From assembly GCF_003031405.1 (NCBI RefSeq), contig NZ_CP020469.1, forward strand, positions 3,348,001 through 3,412,000: a DNA stretch of 64,000 nt. The letters run 5' to 3'. This stretch comes from Halomonas sp. 'Soap Lake #6' (GTDB taxonomy: Bacteria; Pseudomonadota; Gammaproteobacteria; Pseudomonadales; Halomonadaceae). The notes under the pieces were generated by a model that did not search any database, was not told where the DNA came from, and saw only the letters and a list, made by a program, of their open reading frames with translations. Each line of letters starts with the position of its first letter. Within the stretch, counting starts at the first letter, position 1. Both the position numbers and the translations under genes were made by a program. Positions 1 to 7,928 of this stretch are shown piece after piece.

Positions 1-1
1 C

Positions 2-568
2 GCTGGGGCGGCGCTCAACCTCTACAACCCCGCCACCTTAGGCGTTATGAATCGTGCAGGAATGCAGCGTTGGCAGGCACCGGTGGAAATGTCCCGGGAC
101 GATCTGGCCCAGCTCATCGCCGATGGTCATCAGGCGGGTGTGAACCAGCCCTGTGAAGTGTTTGCCTACGGTCACTTGCCGCTTGCTTGGTCATCGCGCT
201 GCTTTACTGCCCGACGCCACCAAAAATCCAAAGACCGCTGCCAGTTCGTTTGCCAAAAATATCCTGAAGGCTTAGTGCTGCGTACTCAAGAATCCCGAGA
301 TGTTTTCACCCTGAACGGTATTCAGACTCTATCAAGCGCCTGCCAGGATCTCCGCCATGAGCTTATGGCCATGGCTAACATGGGAGTTTCAGTGGCGCGC
401 CTCAGTCCACGGGCAGAAGGCATGGCCGAGGTGGTCAACGCCTTCAACCAGGCCCGGAATGGCAGGCTGCCACCCCCCAACCCTCTGACACTGGTGGAAG
501 CTGATATCTGCGACGGCTATTGGTACGGCCGCCCAGGCATGGACAGCACCCGGCTCCTGACCAACTAA
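2..568 (+). CDS. ubiV: UbiV, O2-independent ubiquinone hydroxylation protein (5' truncated)
   Basis: The frame is open to the left edge, so this is the C-terminal part of a U32-peptidase-like protein. Before the first internal Met (base 47) it reads a stretch ending SLN/LYNP-like, as in UbiV. A Cys cluster of the form C-x12-C-x3-C (SSRCF...DRCQFVC) matches the iron-sulfur ligands of UbiV/YhbV. UbiV with UbiU hydroxylates ubiquinone precursors without oxygen, using prephenate as oxygen donor, and UbiT assists. ubiT lies about 7 kb downstream, which fits. ubiU is probably just left of the window. The family name is secure from motif and context; the missing N-terminus cannot be judged. Confidence 0.85.
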   Translation, partial: AGAALNLYNPATLGVMNRAGMQRWQAPVEMSRDDLAQLIADGHQAGVNQPCEVFAYGHLPLAWSSRCFTARRHQKSKDRCQFVCQKYPEGLVLRTQESRDVFTLNGIQTLSSACQDLRHELMAMANMGVSVARLSPRAEGMAEVVNAFNQARNGRLPPPNPLTLVEADICDGYWYGRPGMDSTRLLTN

Positions 569-573
569 CGCGA

Positions 574-599
574 AAGCTTAACTACCAAGCTTAACTACC
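574..599. repeat. Tandem 13-bp repeat, two copies
   Basis: The unit AAGCTTAACTACC occurs twice, perfectly and without a gap, starting six bases after the ubiV stop codon. A partial third copy (ACTACA) follows. No coding role is seen. Confidence 0.9.
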
Positions 600-619
600 A
601 CTACATCCTCCCTTTAGAT

Positions 620-641
620 GGCTCTGCCTAGCAGCAGAGCC
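620..641 (+). terminator. Hairpin after ubiV, probable terminator
   Basis: GGCTCTGC and GCAGAGCC form an 8-bp stem with a 6-base loop. There is no clear U tract, so an intrinsic terminator is plausible but not certain. Confidence 0.45.
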
Positions 642-738
642 TGTTGAGGCATGCGCCTTTATCCCAGTAAACCTCCCCGGCGGACGCCTGCATACGAATA
701 CTCTTAGCGCCTCATTTTTTATGCATATCCAACCATTG

Positions 739-752
739 CTGATCTGGATCAC
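739..752 (+). promoter_or_regulatory. FNR/ANR-type box upstream of nrdD
   Basis: CTGATCTGGATCAC keeps TGAT-N4-ATCA of the FNR consensus TTGAT-N4-ATCAA, with one mismatch at each outer base. A possible -10 element (TATCCT, 775-780) lies where a class II site centred at -41.5 would need it. This fits anaerobic induction of nrdD-nrdG. Seen by eye only; binding is inferred. Confidence 0.65.
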
Positions 753-836
753 TTTTTTAAAAATCGTGGCAGCCTATCCTTAAAAACAACATATGGTAAT
801 TTTATTTTAAATAAACACCACATATAGGAGAAAGAG

Positions 837-2579
837 GTGACAACCACCACCAGCATTCAGAATGCAAAGCGCCATATCGATGTCGCTTCGACGGTCAACG
901 AGTACCTTCAACGCGCCGATTGGCGTGTCCATGCCAATGCCAATCAGGGCTATTCGCTGGGCGGCTTAATCCTCAATGTCTCGGGTAAGTTGATTGCCAA
1001 CTATTGGCTTGATGAGATTTACCCGCATGCCGTGGGGGAAGCCCACCGAGAAGGTGACCTGCATATTCATGACCTGGATATGCTGTGCGGCTATTGCGCT
1101 GGCTGGTCGCTACGCACTCTGCTGCTTGAGGGGTTCAATGGTGTGCCGGGGCGTGCTGAAAGTCATCCCCCTCGCCACCTTTCCAGCGCCCTGGGGCAGA
1201 TGGTTAACTTTCTCGGAACCTTGCAGAACGAGTGGGCCGGAGCCCAAGCCTTTAGCTCTTTTGATACCTATTTGGCACCCTATGTGCGCAAGGACGCCCT
1301 GACCTACACACAGGTCAAACAGGCGCTTCAGGAATTCATCTACAACCTCAACGTGCCTTCTCGCTGGGGTAGCCAGACGCCCTTCACCAACCTGACGTTT
1401 GACTGGGTCTGCCCCGACGACTTGCGCCAGCAGGTACCGGTTATCGGCGGAGAGGAGCAGCCATTCAGCTACGGTGAGCTGCAGGTTGAGATGGATTTAA
1501 TCAACCGGGCCTACTTGGAAGTTATGGAGGTCGGAGACCGCAATGGGCGGGTGTTTACCTTCCCTATACCCACCTACAACATCACCCATGATTTCGACTG
1601 GGAAAGCGACAACGCCGAGCGACTTTTCGCCCTAACCGCCAAGTATGGTTTGCCCTACTTTCAGAACTTTCTAAATTCGGATTTGGAACCCCATATGGTG
1701 CGCTCCATGTGCTGCCGCCTGCAGCTTGATTTGAGTGAACTGCTCAAACGTGGCAACGGCCTATTTGGCAGCGCGGAGCAAACTGGCTCACTGGGGGTGG
1801 TGACGATTAACTGCGCCCGGTTAGGCTACCGATTCGCAGGTGACCGAGAGGGACTGTTCAACGAGCTGGATCGTTTGCTATCGCTCGGGCGCGATAGCCT
1901 CGAACTCAAGCGCGAACGCATCCAGCAGTTAATGGATCAGGGGCTCTACCCATTTACCCAACGTTACCTGGGCACCTTACGTAACCATTTCTCGACCCTA
2001 GGGGTGAACGGGCTTAATGAAATGGTGCGTAATTTTAGCGGTGACTGCTTCAACATCGCAGATCCGCAGGGACTACAGTTGGTTCTAGACCTGCTGGATC
2101 AAGTTCGCGAGCGGATGCGCGAATTTCAAGAGCAGACCGGCCATATGTATAACCTGGAAGCCACACCGGCGGAGGGCACGACGCACCGTTTTGCCCGAGA
2201 GGACCTGACTCGCTTTCCTGACATTCTACAGGCTGGCACACCAGAGGCCCCCTATTACACCAACTCCAGTCAATTACCGGTAGGCCATACCGATGATCCC
2301 TTTGAGGCGCTGAGTCACCAGGATCCGTTACAGACGCGCTATACCGGCGGCACGGTGCTGCATCTCTATATGCGCGAGCGGATCACATCGGCCTCTGCCT
2401 GCCGCAAGCTGGTGAAAACAGCACTCGCTAACTTTCGCTTACCTTACCTCACAGTGACACCCACTTTTTCAATCTGCCCGGTGCATGGCTACCTGGCCGG
2501 CGAGCATGAGTTCTGCCCCAAGTGCGATGAAGCACTGTGGGCACAAACGGCGAGCGCAAACGACGCCGCCATGGCATGA
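837..2579 (+). CDS. nrdD: Anaerobic ribonucleoside-triphosphate reductase, catalytic core without its glycyl-radical tail
   Basis: Class III ribonucleotide reductase, reducing ribonucleotides to deoxyribonucleotides without oxygen. The GTG start has AGGAG six bases upstream. The protein (580 residues) begins directly in the core (ANANQGYSLGG, HREGDLHIHDLDM), leaving no room for an N-terminal ATP-cone. The C-terminal zinc site reads CPVH near 547-550 and CPKC at 560-563, with His at a position that is Cys in E. coli NrdD. The reading frame stops soon after this site. The expected RVxGY glycyl-radical segment is instead in a separate short gene 43 bases downstream in another frame. An FNR-like box lies upstream and the activase nrdG follows, so the set is probably an anaerobic operon. 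Confidence 0.9.
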   Translation: MTTTTSIQNAKRHIDVASTVNEYLQRADWRVHANANQGYSLGGLILNVSGKLIANYWLDEIYPHAVGEAHREGDLHIHDLDMLCGYCAGWSLRTLLLEGFNGVPGRAESHPPRHLSSALGQMVNFLGTLQNEWAGAQAFSSFDTYLAPYVRKDALTYTQVKQALQEFIYNLNVPSRWGSQTPFTNLTFDWVCPDDLRQQVPVIGGEEQPFSYGELQVEMDLINRAYLEVMEVGDRNGRVFTFPIPTYNITHDFDWESDNAERLFALTAKYGLPYFQNFLNSDLEPHMVRSMCCRLQLDLSELLKRGNGLFGSAEQTGSLGVVTINCARLGYRFAGDREGLFNELDRLLSLGRDSLELKRERIQQLMDQGLYPFTQRYLGTLRNHFSTLGVNGLNEMVRNFSGDCFNIADPQGLQLVLDLLDQVRERMREFQEQTGHMYNLEATPAEGTTHRFAREDLTRFPDILQAGTPEAPYYTNSSQLPVGHTDDPFEALSHQDPLQTRYTGGTVLHLYMRERITSASACRKLVKTALANFRLPYLTVTPTFSICPVHGYLAGEHEFCPKCDEALWAQTASANDAAMA

Positions 2580-2622
2580 GGCATTTGCCTTACTTTTATC
2601 ACCTCGTTTAAGGAACACTCTA

Positions 2623-2787
2623 ATGCAAACCACTCGATACGCTAGCTTGCCCACAGAACAGCGCCAGCGCTGCGAAGTCTGGACCCGCGTGATGGGTTAT
2701 CACCGACCGGTAAGCCAGTTCAATATCGGTAAGCGTGCCGAACACCAGGAACGTCGCCATTTTACTGAAGGCGCCGCCTCACTGTAA
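2623..2787 (+). CDS. Stand-alone glycyl-radical domain of anaerobic ribonucleotide reductase
   Basis: A 54-residue protein with RVMGYHRPVSQFNIGK (residues 22-37), the motif that carries the radical glycine in NrdD; Gly25 is the predicted radical site. The ATG is preceded by AGGAA at a normal distance (7 bases), so independent translation is likely. It lies between nrdD and nrdG in a frame +1 to nrdD. The two proteins together make about 634 residues, close to a complete NrdD. It presumably docks onto the core and is activated by NrdG, much as the stand-alone GrcA/YfiD domain works with pyruvate formate-lyase. A programmed frameshift is less likely because of the in-frame stop, the 43-base gap and the good ribosome site. 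A sequencing error cannot be fully excluded. Confidence 0.82.
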   Translation: MQTTRYASLPTEQRQRCEVWTRVMGYHRPVSQFNIGKRAEHQERRHFTEGAASL

Positions 2788-2811
2788 CTAGCCCTTATCT
2801 TTCACTCAAGA

Positions 2812-2843
2812 CTGCTGGGTACCTAGCAACAGGCACCCAGCAG
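2812..2843 (+). other. Hairpin directly before the nrdG ribosome-binding site
   Basis: CTGCTGGGT (2812-2820) pairs with ACCCAGCAG (2835-2843), a 9-bp stem with a 14-base loop. Its 3' arm runs into the purine tract (AGGGA, 2842-2846) that serves the ATG at 2855. It may lower or tune nrdG translation relative to nrdD. Function is inferred. Confidence 0.5.
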
Positions 2844-2854
2844 GGATTATCGCT

Positions 2855-3601
2855 ATGTCTATTATCACGACGCTTGACGACACCAGCGCCGTACCTGGCT
2901 CAGTTCGACTGCCTATCGCTGGCCTAGTGCCTATGACCACTCTGGATTACCCTGACCACCTAGCCTGCGTTGTTTTTCTACAAGGGTGCCCGCTACGGTG
3001 CGGCTACTGCCACAACCCCAACATGATCGCGCCACGACGAGGAGAACCCCACGAGTGGCAGGCAGTGCTGGAATTCCTTGCCACCCGGCAAGGCCTGCTG
3101 GAAGCCGTGGTCTTCAGCGGAGGGGAGCCAACCTTGAGTGCCGACTTGCCCGCTGCGGTAAAGGAAGTGAAAGCACTGGGCTTTAAGGTAGGGTTACATA
3201 CCGCTGGCCCTTATCCTGACCGGCTCACCCAGCTATTGCCGCATCTGGATTGGGTGGGGCTGGATGTAAAGGGGCGCGGGAAAGAGTTTGATCGCATTTG
3301 CGGCCGTACTGGTATCTGGCAGCGCCATACACGCAGCCTAGTGGCGCTACTCGAAAGCGAGATCAACTTTGAATGCCGAACTACGATTCACTGGCAGGAT
3401 TTTCAGCTTACCGACGTGGAACGTCTGGCATTGACCCTCGCCGATTGTGGCGTACGCCGCTATGCACTACAGATAGCTCGCAGCGAACAATGTCTAGATC
3501 CTAGCTATACCCAGCCTGTCTCCCACGCCCCATCCCAGATACAGGTGAGTGCACTGGTCAAGCGTTTGAAGCCTCACTTCGAGCGGCTTGAGCTGAGGTA
3601 G
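2855..3601 (+). CDS. nrdG: Anaerobic ribonucleotide reductase activating radical-SAM protein
   Basis: Radical-SAM activase that uses S-adenosylmethionine and a 4Fe-4S cluster to make the glycyl radical on the reductase. The cluster motif is C45-PLR-C49-GY-C52 (C-x3-C-x2-C), followed by FSGGEPTL, the SAM-binding GGE motif. At 248 residues it is longer than E. coli NrdG and matches the group that pairs with Pseudomonas-type NrdD. It is downstream of the split reductase genes. A hairpin precedes its ribosome site. Confidence is high from motif and context. Confidence 0.92.
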   Translation: MSIITTLDDTSAVPGSVRLPIAGLVPMTTLDYPDHLACVVFLQGCPLRCGYCHNPNMIAPRRGEPHEWQAVLEFLATRQGLLEAVVFSGGEPTLSADLPAAVKEVKALGFKVGLHTAGPYPDRLTQLLPHLDWVGLDVKGRGKEFDRICGRTGIWQRHTRSLVALLESEINFECRTTIHWQDFQLTDVERLALTLADCGVRRYALQIARSEQCLDPSYTQPVSHAPSQIQVSALVKRLKPHFERLELR

Positions 3602-3665
3602 TAAACTAGAGCCGCAGCCACTGTTGTCAGCGGCCCTTAATCCGCACTCTCATTGCAACTTACTT

Positions 3666-3688
3666 AACATTCATACAACATGCTTTTT
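3666..3688. promoter_or_regulatory. NsrR-like operator in front of nsrR
   Basis: Half-sites AACATTCAT and ATGCTTTTT are separated by exactly 5 bases, the geometry of the NsrR consensus AAGATGCAT-N5-ATGCATCTT. By my count each half matches at 7 of 9 positions. It sits about 35 bases before the nsrR start and suggests autorepression. Confidence 0.5.
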
Positions 3689-3722
3689 ATAGCCGGATTC
3701 CTCTCGGAGCAAAGTAAACTCC

Positions 3723-4169
3723 ATGCACCTCACCCGATTCACTGATTATTCGATACGCGTATTGATCTTTCTTGCTGTAAAGGGAGAAGAGCGCTCTACC
3801 ATTAATGAAATCGCAGAGACCTTCGATATTTCTCGCAATCATTTGATGAAAATCGTTCAGGAACTTAGCCAGAAAAACTACGTTACCGCTATTCGTGGCA
3901 AGAATGGTGGTTTGCTGCTAACCCGCGACCCCACAACGATCGTGTTGGGCGAGCTGGTACGCGAGATGGAGCACGACATGGAATTAGTGGAGTGTTTTCA
4001 TAGCAAAAACGCCTGCATCATTACCCCCGCATGCCGCCTTCAACCGATTCTTAATAATGCGTTGTCAGCATTTTTAGGTGTACTCGACCACTACACGTTG
4101 GCCGACCTGTTGGGCAATCAACAGCCTCAGCTGGCGCAACTTATGCGCATCCCCGCTGTTAGCGCTTAG
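3723..4169 (+). CDS. nsrR: NsrR, nitric-oxide-sensing Rrf2-family repressor
   Basis: A 148-residue Rrf2 protein. The winged helix is N-terminal (HLTRFTDYSIRVL, then EIAETFDISRNHLMKIV at about 30-46). Three cysteines, C91, C98 and C104 (ECFHSKNACIITPACRL), are the expected iron-sulfur ligands, with one more residue between the first two than in E. coli NsrR. Nitric oxide damages the cluster and relieves repression. Its neighbours nnrS and hmp are classic NsrR targets, and NsrR-like operators stand before all three genes. It points toward nnrS and ends about 40 bases from it. Confidence 0.92.
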   Translation: MHLTRFTDYSIRVLIFLAVKGEERSTINEIAETFDISRNHLMKIVQELSQKNYVTAIRGKNGGLLLTRDPTTIVLGELVREMEHDMELVECFHSKNACIITPACRLQPILNNALSAFLGVLDHYTLADLLGNQQPQLAQLMRIPAVSA

Positions 4170-4208
4170 TGCTCACTCACCGGCTAGAGTGAAAAACATT
4201 TCGTTCAT

Positions 4209-5420
4209 TCAACCATCTTGCCCATCAACTCGCGCCTGCATCAGTGGCAGCGTGTAGTGCATCAGAAATATGGTGTAGGCCAGGCACCAAAAGATAATGC
4301 TCAATGTATAGGTCCAGTGGGTAATCTGAGGGAATAACGCTAACACAGGCGAGCGTACCACTGCGGCAATGAGCATCAATCCCAGCGCAACACCAATACC
4401 CGGCAGGGTGCGTATTGGTCGGCCAGTATGGCCTAGTGAAACCCTGGCCATCATTGCCAGTATCATTACCCCCATTCCCCCAATGCTCAACGCATGCACC
4501 GCCAGTTCAGTGCGTATCAGCCCCATTAGCGCCAATACCCACATGACGAGACCTAAGGGAATAAAGGCGTAGCTGCCGTGCAATCCCCACAGTAGCGGTT
4601 CGCGCCAACTATAAAGTCCACCCCAACGCGCCATACGAACCGTATTAGCGAACGCCGCCAGTAGCATTACACCGCCCATTAGTACCGCTGGAACGGCAAT
4701 CCCCAACATGATGGCCGACTGCAGCAGCACGACGCTAACCGTACTAGCCAGCGTAACATCTTCAAGTAAGGGGATAGGATCCGGTTTGGGGCGCCCCAAT
4801 CGATTTGCAGTAAACATGGCAATTACCCGCCCGCCTACCACTGTCATCATAAGGGTGATCAGCAGCACAGCTAAGTAGGCAGCGTTGCGAATCAGTGCAT
4901 AGTCGCCATTTATCATACCCAGGTGCATAGCCAAGTTAGCAATAGCCAACAGCGCCAGTACGGGAATAAAGATCAAATTACGCCAGCGTTTCGCAGTGAT
5001 CACCAACTTCGCCATAACGATAGCAACCGCGGGTAGAAACGCCAGATCGACCACCATCAACACCCAGGCTGGCAACCCCATGGGAAAGGCCATCAGCAGC
5101 CGGCCTAACAGCCATAACAACACTAGCGCTAGCAGCGGCCCGCCGCTTACGCTCGGCAATCCTGTCCAGTTGCGTACAGCTGTCAGTAAAAACCCCGCTA
5201 CCACCGCCGCCGCAAAGCCAAACAGCATTTCATGCTGATGCCAAAAAATCAGGCCACCGTAGGGACTCAATAAAATGTTGCCATGCCAGAAAGCTAGCCA
5301 CACCAGCAGAGAAACCACACTAAACAACGCGGCCAGCAGGAAGAAGGGCCGAAAAGCCAAGCGCATTAATGGCAACGGCTTTCGCTTATCAGTAGGCTGG
5401 GAGGAGGTAATAGTTGGCAT
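4209..5420 (-). CDS. nnrS: NnrS family membrane protein, nitrosative stress protection
   Basis: A 403-residue polytopic protein with about 12 hydrophobic segments. Residues near FRPFFLLAALFS, FWHQHEMLFGFAAAVVAGFLLTA and ARVSLGHTGRP match the NnrS family, which carries haem and copper and lowers damage from nitric oxide and dinitrosyl iron complexes. His residues in WHQHE and SLGHTG are the likely metal ligands. It is divergent from hmp and shares an intergenic region with two NsrR-like operators. The short ATG-proximal leader has only a weak ribosome site. Confidence 0.9.
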   Translation of the reverse strand: MPTITSSQPTDKRKPLPLMRLAFRPFFLLAALFSVVSLLVWLAFWHGNILLSPYGGLIFWHQHEMLFGFAAAVVAGFLLTAVRNWTGLPSVSGGPLLALVLLWLLGRLLMAFPMGLPAWVLMVVDLAFLPAVAIVMAKLVITAKRWRNLIFIPVLALLAIANLAMHLGMINGDYALIRNAAYLAVLLITLMMTVVGGRVIAMFTANRLGRPKPDPIPLLEDVTLASTVSVVLLQSAIMLGIAVPAVLMGGVMLLAAFANTVRMARWGGLYSWREPLLWGLHGSYAFIPLGLVMWVLALMGLIRTELAVHALSIGGMGVMILAMMARVSLGHTGRPIRTLPGIGVALGLMLIAAVVRSPVLALFPQITHWTYTLSIIFWCLAYTIFLMHYTLPLMQARVDGQDG

Positions 5421-5483
5421 GGCATAATCCCGACTAAATTACTTGGAAATACGATTGTGCGCCTAGCAACCTCCAAAAACCAT

Positions 5484-5506
5484 GACATGCATCAAAAATG
5501 CATCTT
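5484..5506. promoter_or_regulatory. NsrR-like operator 1 (nnrS side)
   Basis: GACATGCAT and ATGCATCTT are separated by 5 bases, the NsrR dyad geometry. The right half is perfect and the left matches 7 of 9. It lies 64 bases upstream of the nnrS start. Confidence 0.65.
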
Positions 5507-5608
5507 ATATTGTTAGATGCCTCTCACCTATTAACCACCGCCGTATTTACTCCGCAACAAAACACATAAAACTCACGTCAAGGTTGGCATTTGATATCTC
5601 GGCACTAT

Positions 5609-5631
5609 AAGATTCATAAAAAATGCATCTT
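5609..5631. promoter_or_regulatory. NsrR-like operator 2 (hmp side)
   Basis: AAGATTCAT and ATGCATCTT are separated by 5 bases. Only one base departs from perfect dyad symmetry and consensus. It is 20 bases before the hmp start, so bound NsrR would block transcription of hmp. Confidence 0.8.
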
Positions 5632-5651
5632 AAAAAACAAAGGTATTAGCC

Positions 5652-6824
5652 GTGCTAACACATGAGCAGGAACAATGGATTGAGACGACAGCCCCAGTCG
5701 TTGCTGAACACCTGGACGCTATTACTCAGCGCTTCTACCCGCTGATGTTCACCCGCTACCCAGAAGTCAAACCACTATTTAATGAGGCACATCAGCAAAG
5801 CGGTGGTCAGCCTCGTGCCTTGGCTAGCGCCGTGTTGGCCTATGTGAAGCTGCGCAGCAACCCTGCCCAGGCCCGCGCTACCTTGGCCGTTGTGGTCAGT
5901 AAACATGTCTCTTTGGGTATTCTTCCTGAGCAGTACCCCATCGTAGGTGAGTGCTTGCTCGCGGCAATTGGCGAAGTGCTCGGCGATGCCGTCACACCAG
6001 CAATAGCCGATGCGTGGGGGGCGCTGTATAACGAGCTCGCTGCCCTGCTGATTGACCTTGAAGACCAGCGCTATCGTGAGTTTGAGCAGCGCCCAGGCGG
6101 CTGGCGAGGTACGCGCCGGTTCAAGATTGCCAACACACAGCAAGAGAGTGCTTTAATTCGCTCTTTTATGTTGGAACCCGAGGATGGCGGTATTGTGGCT
6201 GCCCATCAGCCTGGTCAGTATATCGGCGTACGACTCACCATTAACGGCAAACCGGTCTATCGGCACTACAGTCTATCGGATACTCCCAATGGTCGGAGCT
6301 ATCGCATCTCGATCAAACGCGAAGCACAGGGGCAGGTCAGTCGTCATTTCCATGATGTCCTGAAACCAGGTGATAGCATAGAGTTGCTTCCACCAGCAGG
6401 CGACCTGACGCTGGTAGAGGGCGACGAACCGTTGCTACTTGCCAGCGGAGGTGTCGGTCAAACACCACTACTCCCTATAGCGCGGCAGGCTTTGGCGCTT
6501 GGACGTCAGGTCGTCTATCTACACGCTGCCTTGGATGCCGAGCACCAAGCCTTTACAAGTGAAGTGGAAGCGCTAAAGGCCGAGTACCCTCAGCGCCTAA
6601 AGGCGGTTCTCATTCATGAACGGGGTAACACAGCTGAGCATATTGGCCGCATTGATCACCACTTATTAGCTCACTACTTGCCTGGCCTTAAGGCACGTTG
6701 CTACTTTGTCGGCCCCCAAGGATTTATGACAGCGATTAATAGGGCTTTGTCTGAGCTAGGTGTAGACGAAGATCGCCGCCACTTTGAGCACTTCGGCCCA
6801 TCACGCCCACTCGACGTGGCTTGA
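5652..6824 (+). CDS. hmp: Flavohaemoprotein, nitric oxide dioxygenase
   Basis: Converts nitric oxide and oxygen to nitrate with NAD(P)H. The 390 residues show an N-terminal globin domain with the proximal haem His at H85 (SKHVSLGI), an FAD domain with RHYSLS (204-209), and an NAD domain with GGVGQTP (266-272) and the C-terminal HFEHFGP. Full length for the family. It starts with GTG at 5652; the purine-rich AAAGG leader is weak but correctly placed. It is divergent from nnrS and preceded by the best NsrR-like operator in the window. Confidence 0.95.
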   Translation: MLTHEQEQWIETTAPVVAEHLDAITQRFYPLMFTRYPEVKPLFNEAHQQSGGQPRALASAVLAYVKLRSNPAQARATLAVVVSKHVSLGILPEQYPIVGECLLAAIGEVLGDAVTPAIADAWGALYNELAALLIDLEDQRYREFEQRPGGWRGTRRFKIANTQQESALIRSFMLEPEDGGIVAAHQPGQYIGVRLTINGKPVYRHYSLSDTPNGRSYRISIKREAQGQVSRHFHDVLKPGDSIELLPPAGDLTLVEGDEPLLLASGGVGQTPLLPIARQALALGRQVVYLHAALDAEHQAFTSEVEALKAEYPQRLKAVLIHERGNTAEHIGRIDHHLLAHYLPGLKARCYFVGPQGFMTAINRALSELGVDEDRRHFEHFGPSRPLDVA

Positions 6825-6834
6825 TAATAGGAGA

Positions 6835-6859
6835 GGCTTCGGTAATACCTACCGAAGCC
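6835..6859 (+). terminator. Hairpin terminator after hmp
   Basis: GGCTTCGGTA pairs with TACCGAAGCC, a 10-bp stem with a 5-base loop, just after the hmp stop. The U tract is poor. It also lies between convergent hmp and ubiT. Confidence 0.7.
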
Positions 6860-6895
6860 GCCTAATACACGCCCAAGGGCCAGGGGCGGGGTAAC

Positions 6896-7393
6896 TTACC
6901 CTCTGCGTGCCAACCGCTCTAGCCCCATCAACACTTCCCCTAAACGCCCTTGCGCAAAACCTTCTTCACGGCCATCCAGTAAATTTTTCAGCATTAACCC
7001 CAGTTCTGTGTCCCCTTCGATTACTAAACGACGCTGGAAGAACAGGCTATCGGGGTCTTCATGGCGAGTGGCAAGACACAGAAACTCACGCCAGCCCCCA
7101 CGAATAGTGGCCTCACCACTCTCACGGCATAACATCAAGCGCTGAGCCTTAAGCGTCAGGCTTAGCGTTACCCCCAAATCGACGATAGCGAGGCTGATAC
7201 GGCGGCCTTCCAAAGCATCGAACTCCCCCTCTTCCAGCGGCACAGCAAAGGTACGATTTAGCAAAGGCTCCACTAAACGCCGCTTTATAGCAAAAGGTAT
7301 CCGTGGATCTAGAAGTCGGATCAAACGACTGGGGGTGATGGTAGCGGGTCGAGGAGTTGAGAGAATGGAAGTCGAAAAAGATCGCAAGGTCAT
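6896..7393 (-). CDS. ubiT: UbiT, SCP2-domain accessory factor for anaerobic ubiquinone synthesis
   Basis: The C-terminal half carries the UbiT/YhbT signature RHEDPDSLFFQRRLVIEGDT with TELGLMLKNLLD, an SCP2-type lipid-binding domain. UbiT is thought to present hydrophobic quinone intermediates to UbiUV. I chose the ATG at 7393 (165 residues). It has GGAG about 10 bases upstream, its N-terminus aligns with E. coli UbiT, and a probable FNR-type promoter would start transcription near 7436, downstream of the longer ATG at 7459. The longer start (187 residues) remains possible. Together with ubiV at the left edge this puts the O2-independent ubiquinone genes inside the nitrate block. Confidence 0.88.
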   Translation of the reverse strand: MTLRSFSTSILSTPRPATITPSRLIRLLDPRIPFAIKRRLVEPLLNRTFAVPLEEGEFDALEGRRISLAIVDLGVTLSLTLKAQRLMLCRESGEATIRGGWREFLCLATRHEDPDSLFFQRRLVIEGDTELGLMLKNLLDGREEGFAQGRLGEVLMGLERLARRG

Positions 7394-7470
7394 AAAACAA
7401 GCACTCCGGGCAAAAGCGTCAGCAGCAAACGTTATATGGCTCATGCTATGCACTACCATGGCACGCCGAA

Positions 7471-7484
7471 CTGATGTGTATCAG
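7471..7484 (-). promoter_or_regulatory. FNR/ANR-type box upstream of ubiT
   Basis: CTGATGTGTATCAG is a perfect dyad with TGAT-N4-ATCA, the same variant as the box before nrdD. A possible -10 (TAGCAT) lies on the minus strand near 7443-7448. A class II position predicts a start near 7436. Confidence 0.62.
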
Positions 7485-7533
7485 TAGAAATTAAATAACC
7501 TCATACTTGATCATTGCGAGTGAGTTTCTCGGC

Positions 7534-7920
7534 TCAAGCCAACCAGGACAGAGGGCTGTGACGCATGGCGGCTCCCACCATATAAATAAAGATGGTCACC
7601 GCTATTACAGCAGCTACGCCACGCACTTTTGGAGTTGCTCCTCGTTTAATCGCGATGGTGCCAATACCGATATAGGCCAGCAGCGCCAGCAGCTTGGCTC
7701 CAAGCCAAGGAAGCTGCCAGGGCCACACGGAAAGTAACACTATTAAGGTCACCCCCAGCCCCAACAAGGCCGTATCAATGAGATGGGGAACTACCTTGGC
7801 CCAGCGGGTGTTGAGGCGTGGACTTTCCCGCACCGACCACCAAGCGCGAACCACGAAAAGCGTAATGCTCAGCGCAGCGGCGGTCATGTGCAGGTGCTTG
7901 ATGAGAAAATAGTGTTCCAT
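7534..7920 (-). CDS. sirB: SirB family inner-membrane protein
   Basis: A 128-residue protein with four hydrophobic helices and the SirB pattern (YFLIKHLHMTAAALSITLF near the start, WWSVRESPRLN, LPWLGAKLLALLAYIGIGT). The biochemical role of the family is not well established. Its ATG is eight bases from the stop of the next upstream gene on the same strand, so it probably belongs to a three-gene minus-strand set with the 7929 and 8378 genes. Confidence 0.85.
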   Translation of the reverse strand: MEHYFLIKHLHMTAAALSITLFVVRAWWSVRESPRLNTRWAKVVPHLIDTALLGLGVTLIVLLSVWPWQLPWLGAKLLALLAYIGIGTIAIKRGATPKVRGVAAVIAVTIFIYMVGAAMRHSPLSWLA

Positions 7921-7928
7921 AGCTGCCC

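Noticed and set aside
2560..2640. Programmed frameshift joining nrdD and the glycyl-radical gene
   Set aside because: There is an in-frame stop, no slippery site that I can see, and the small gene has its own ATG and AGGAA.
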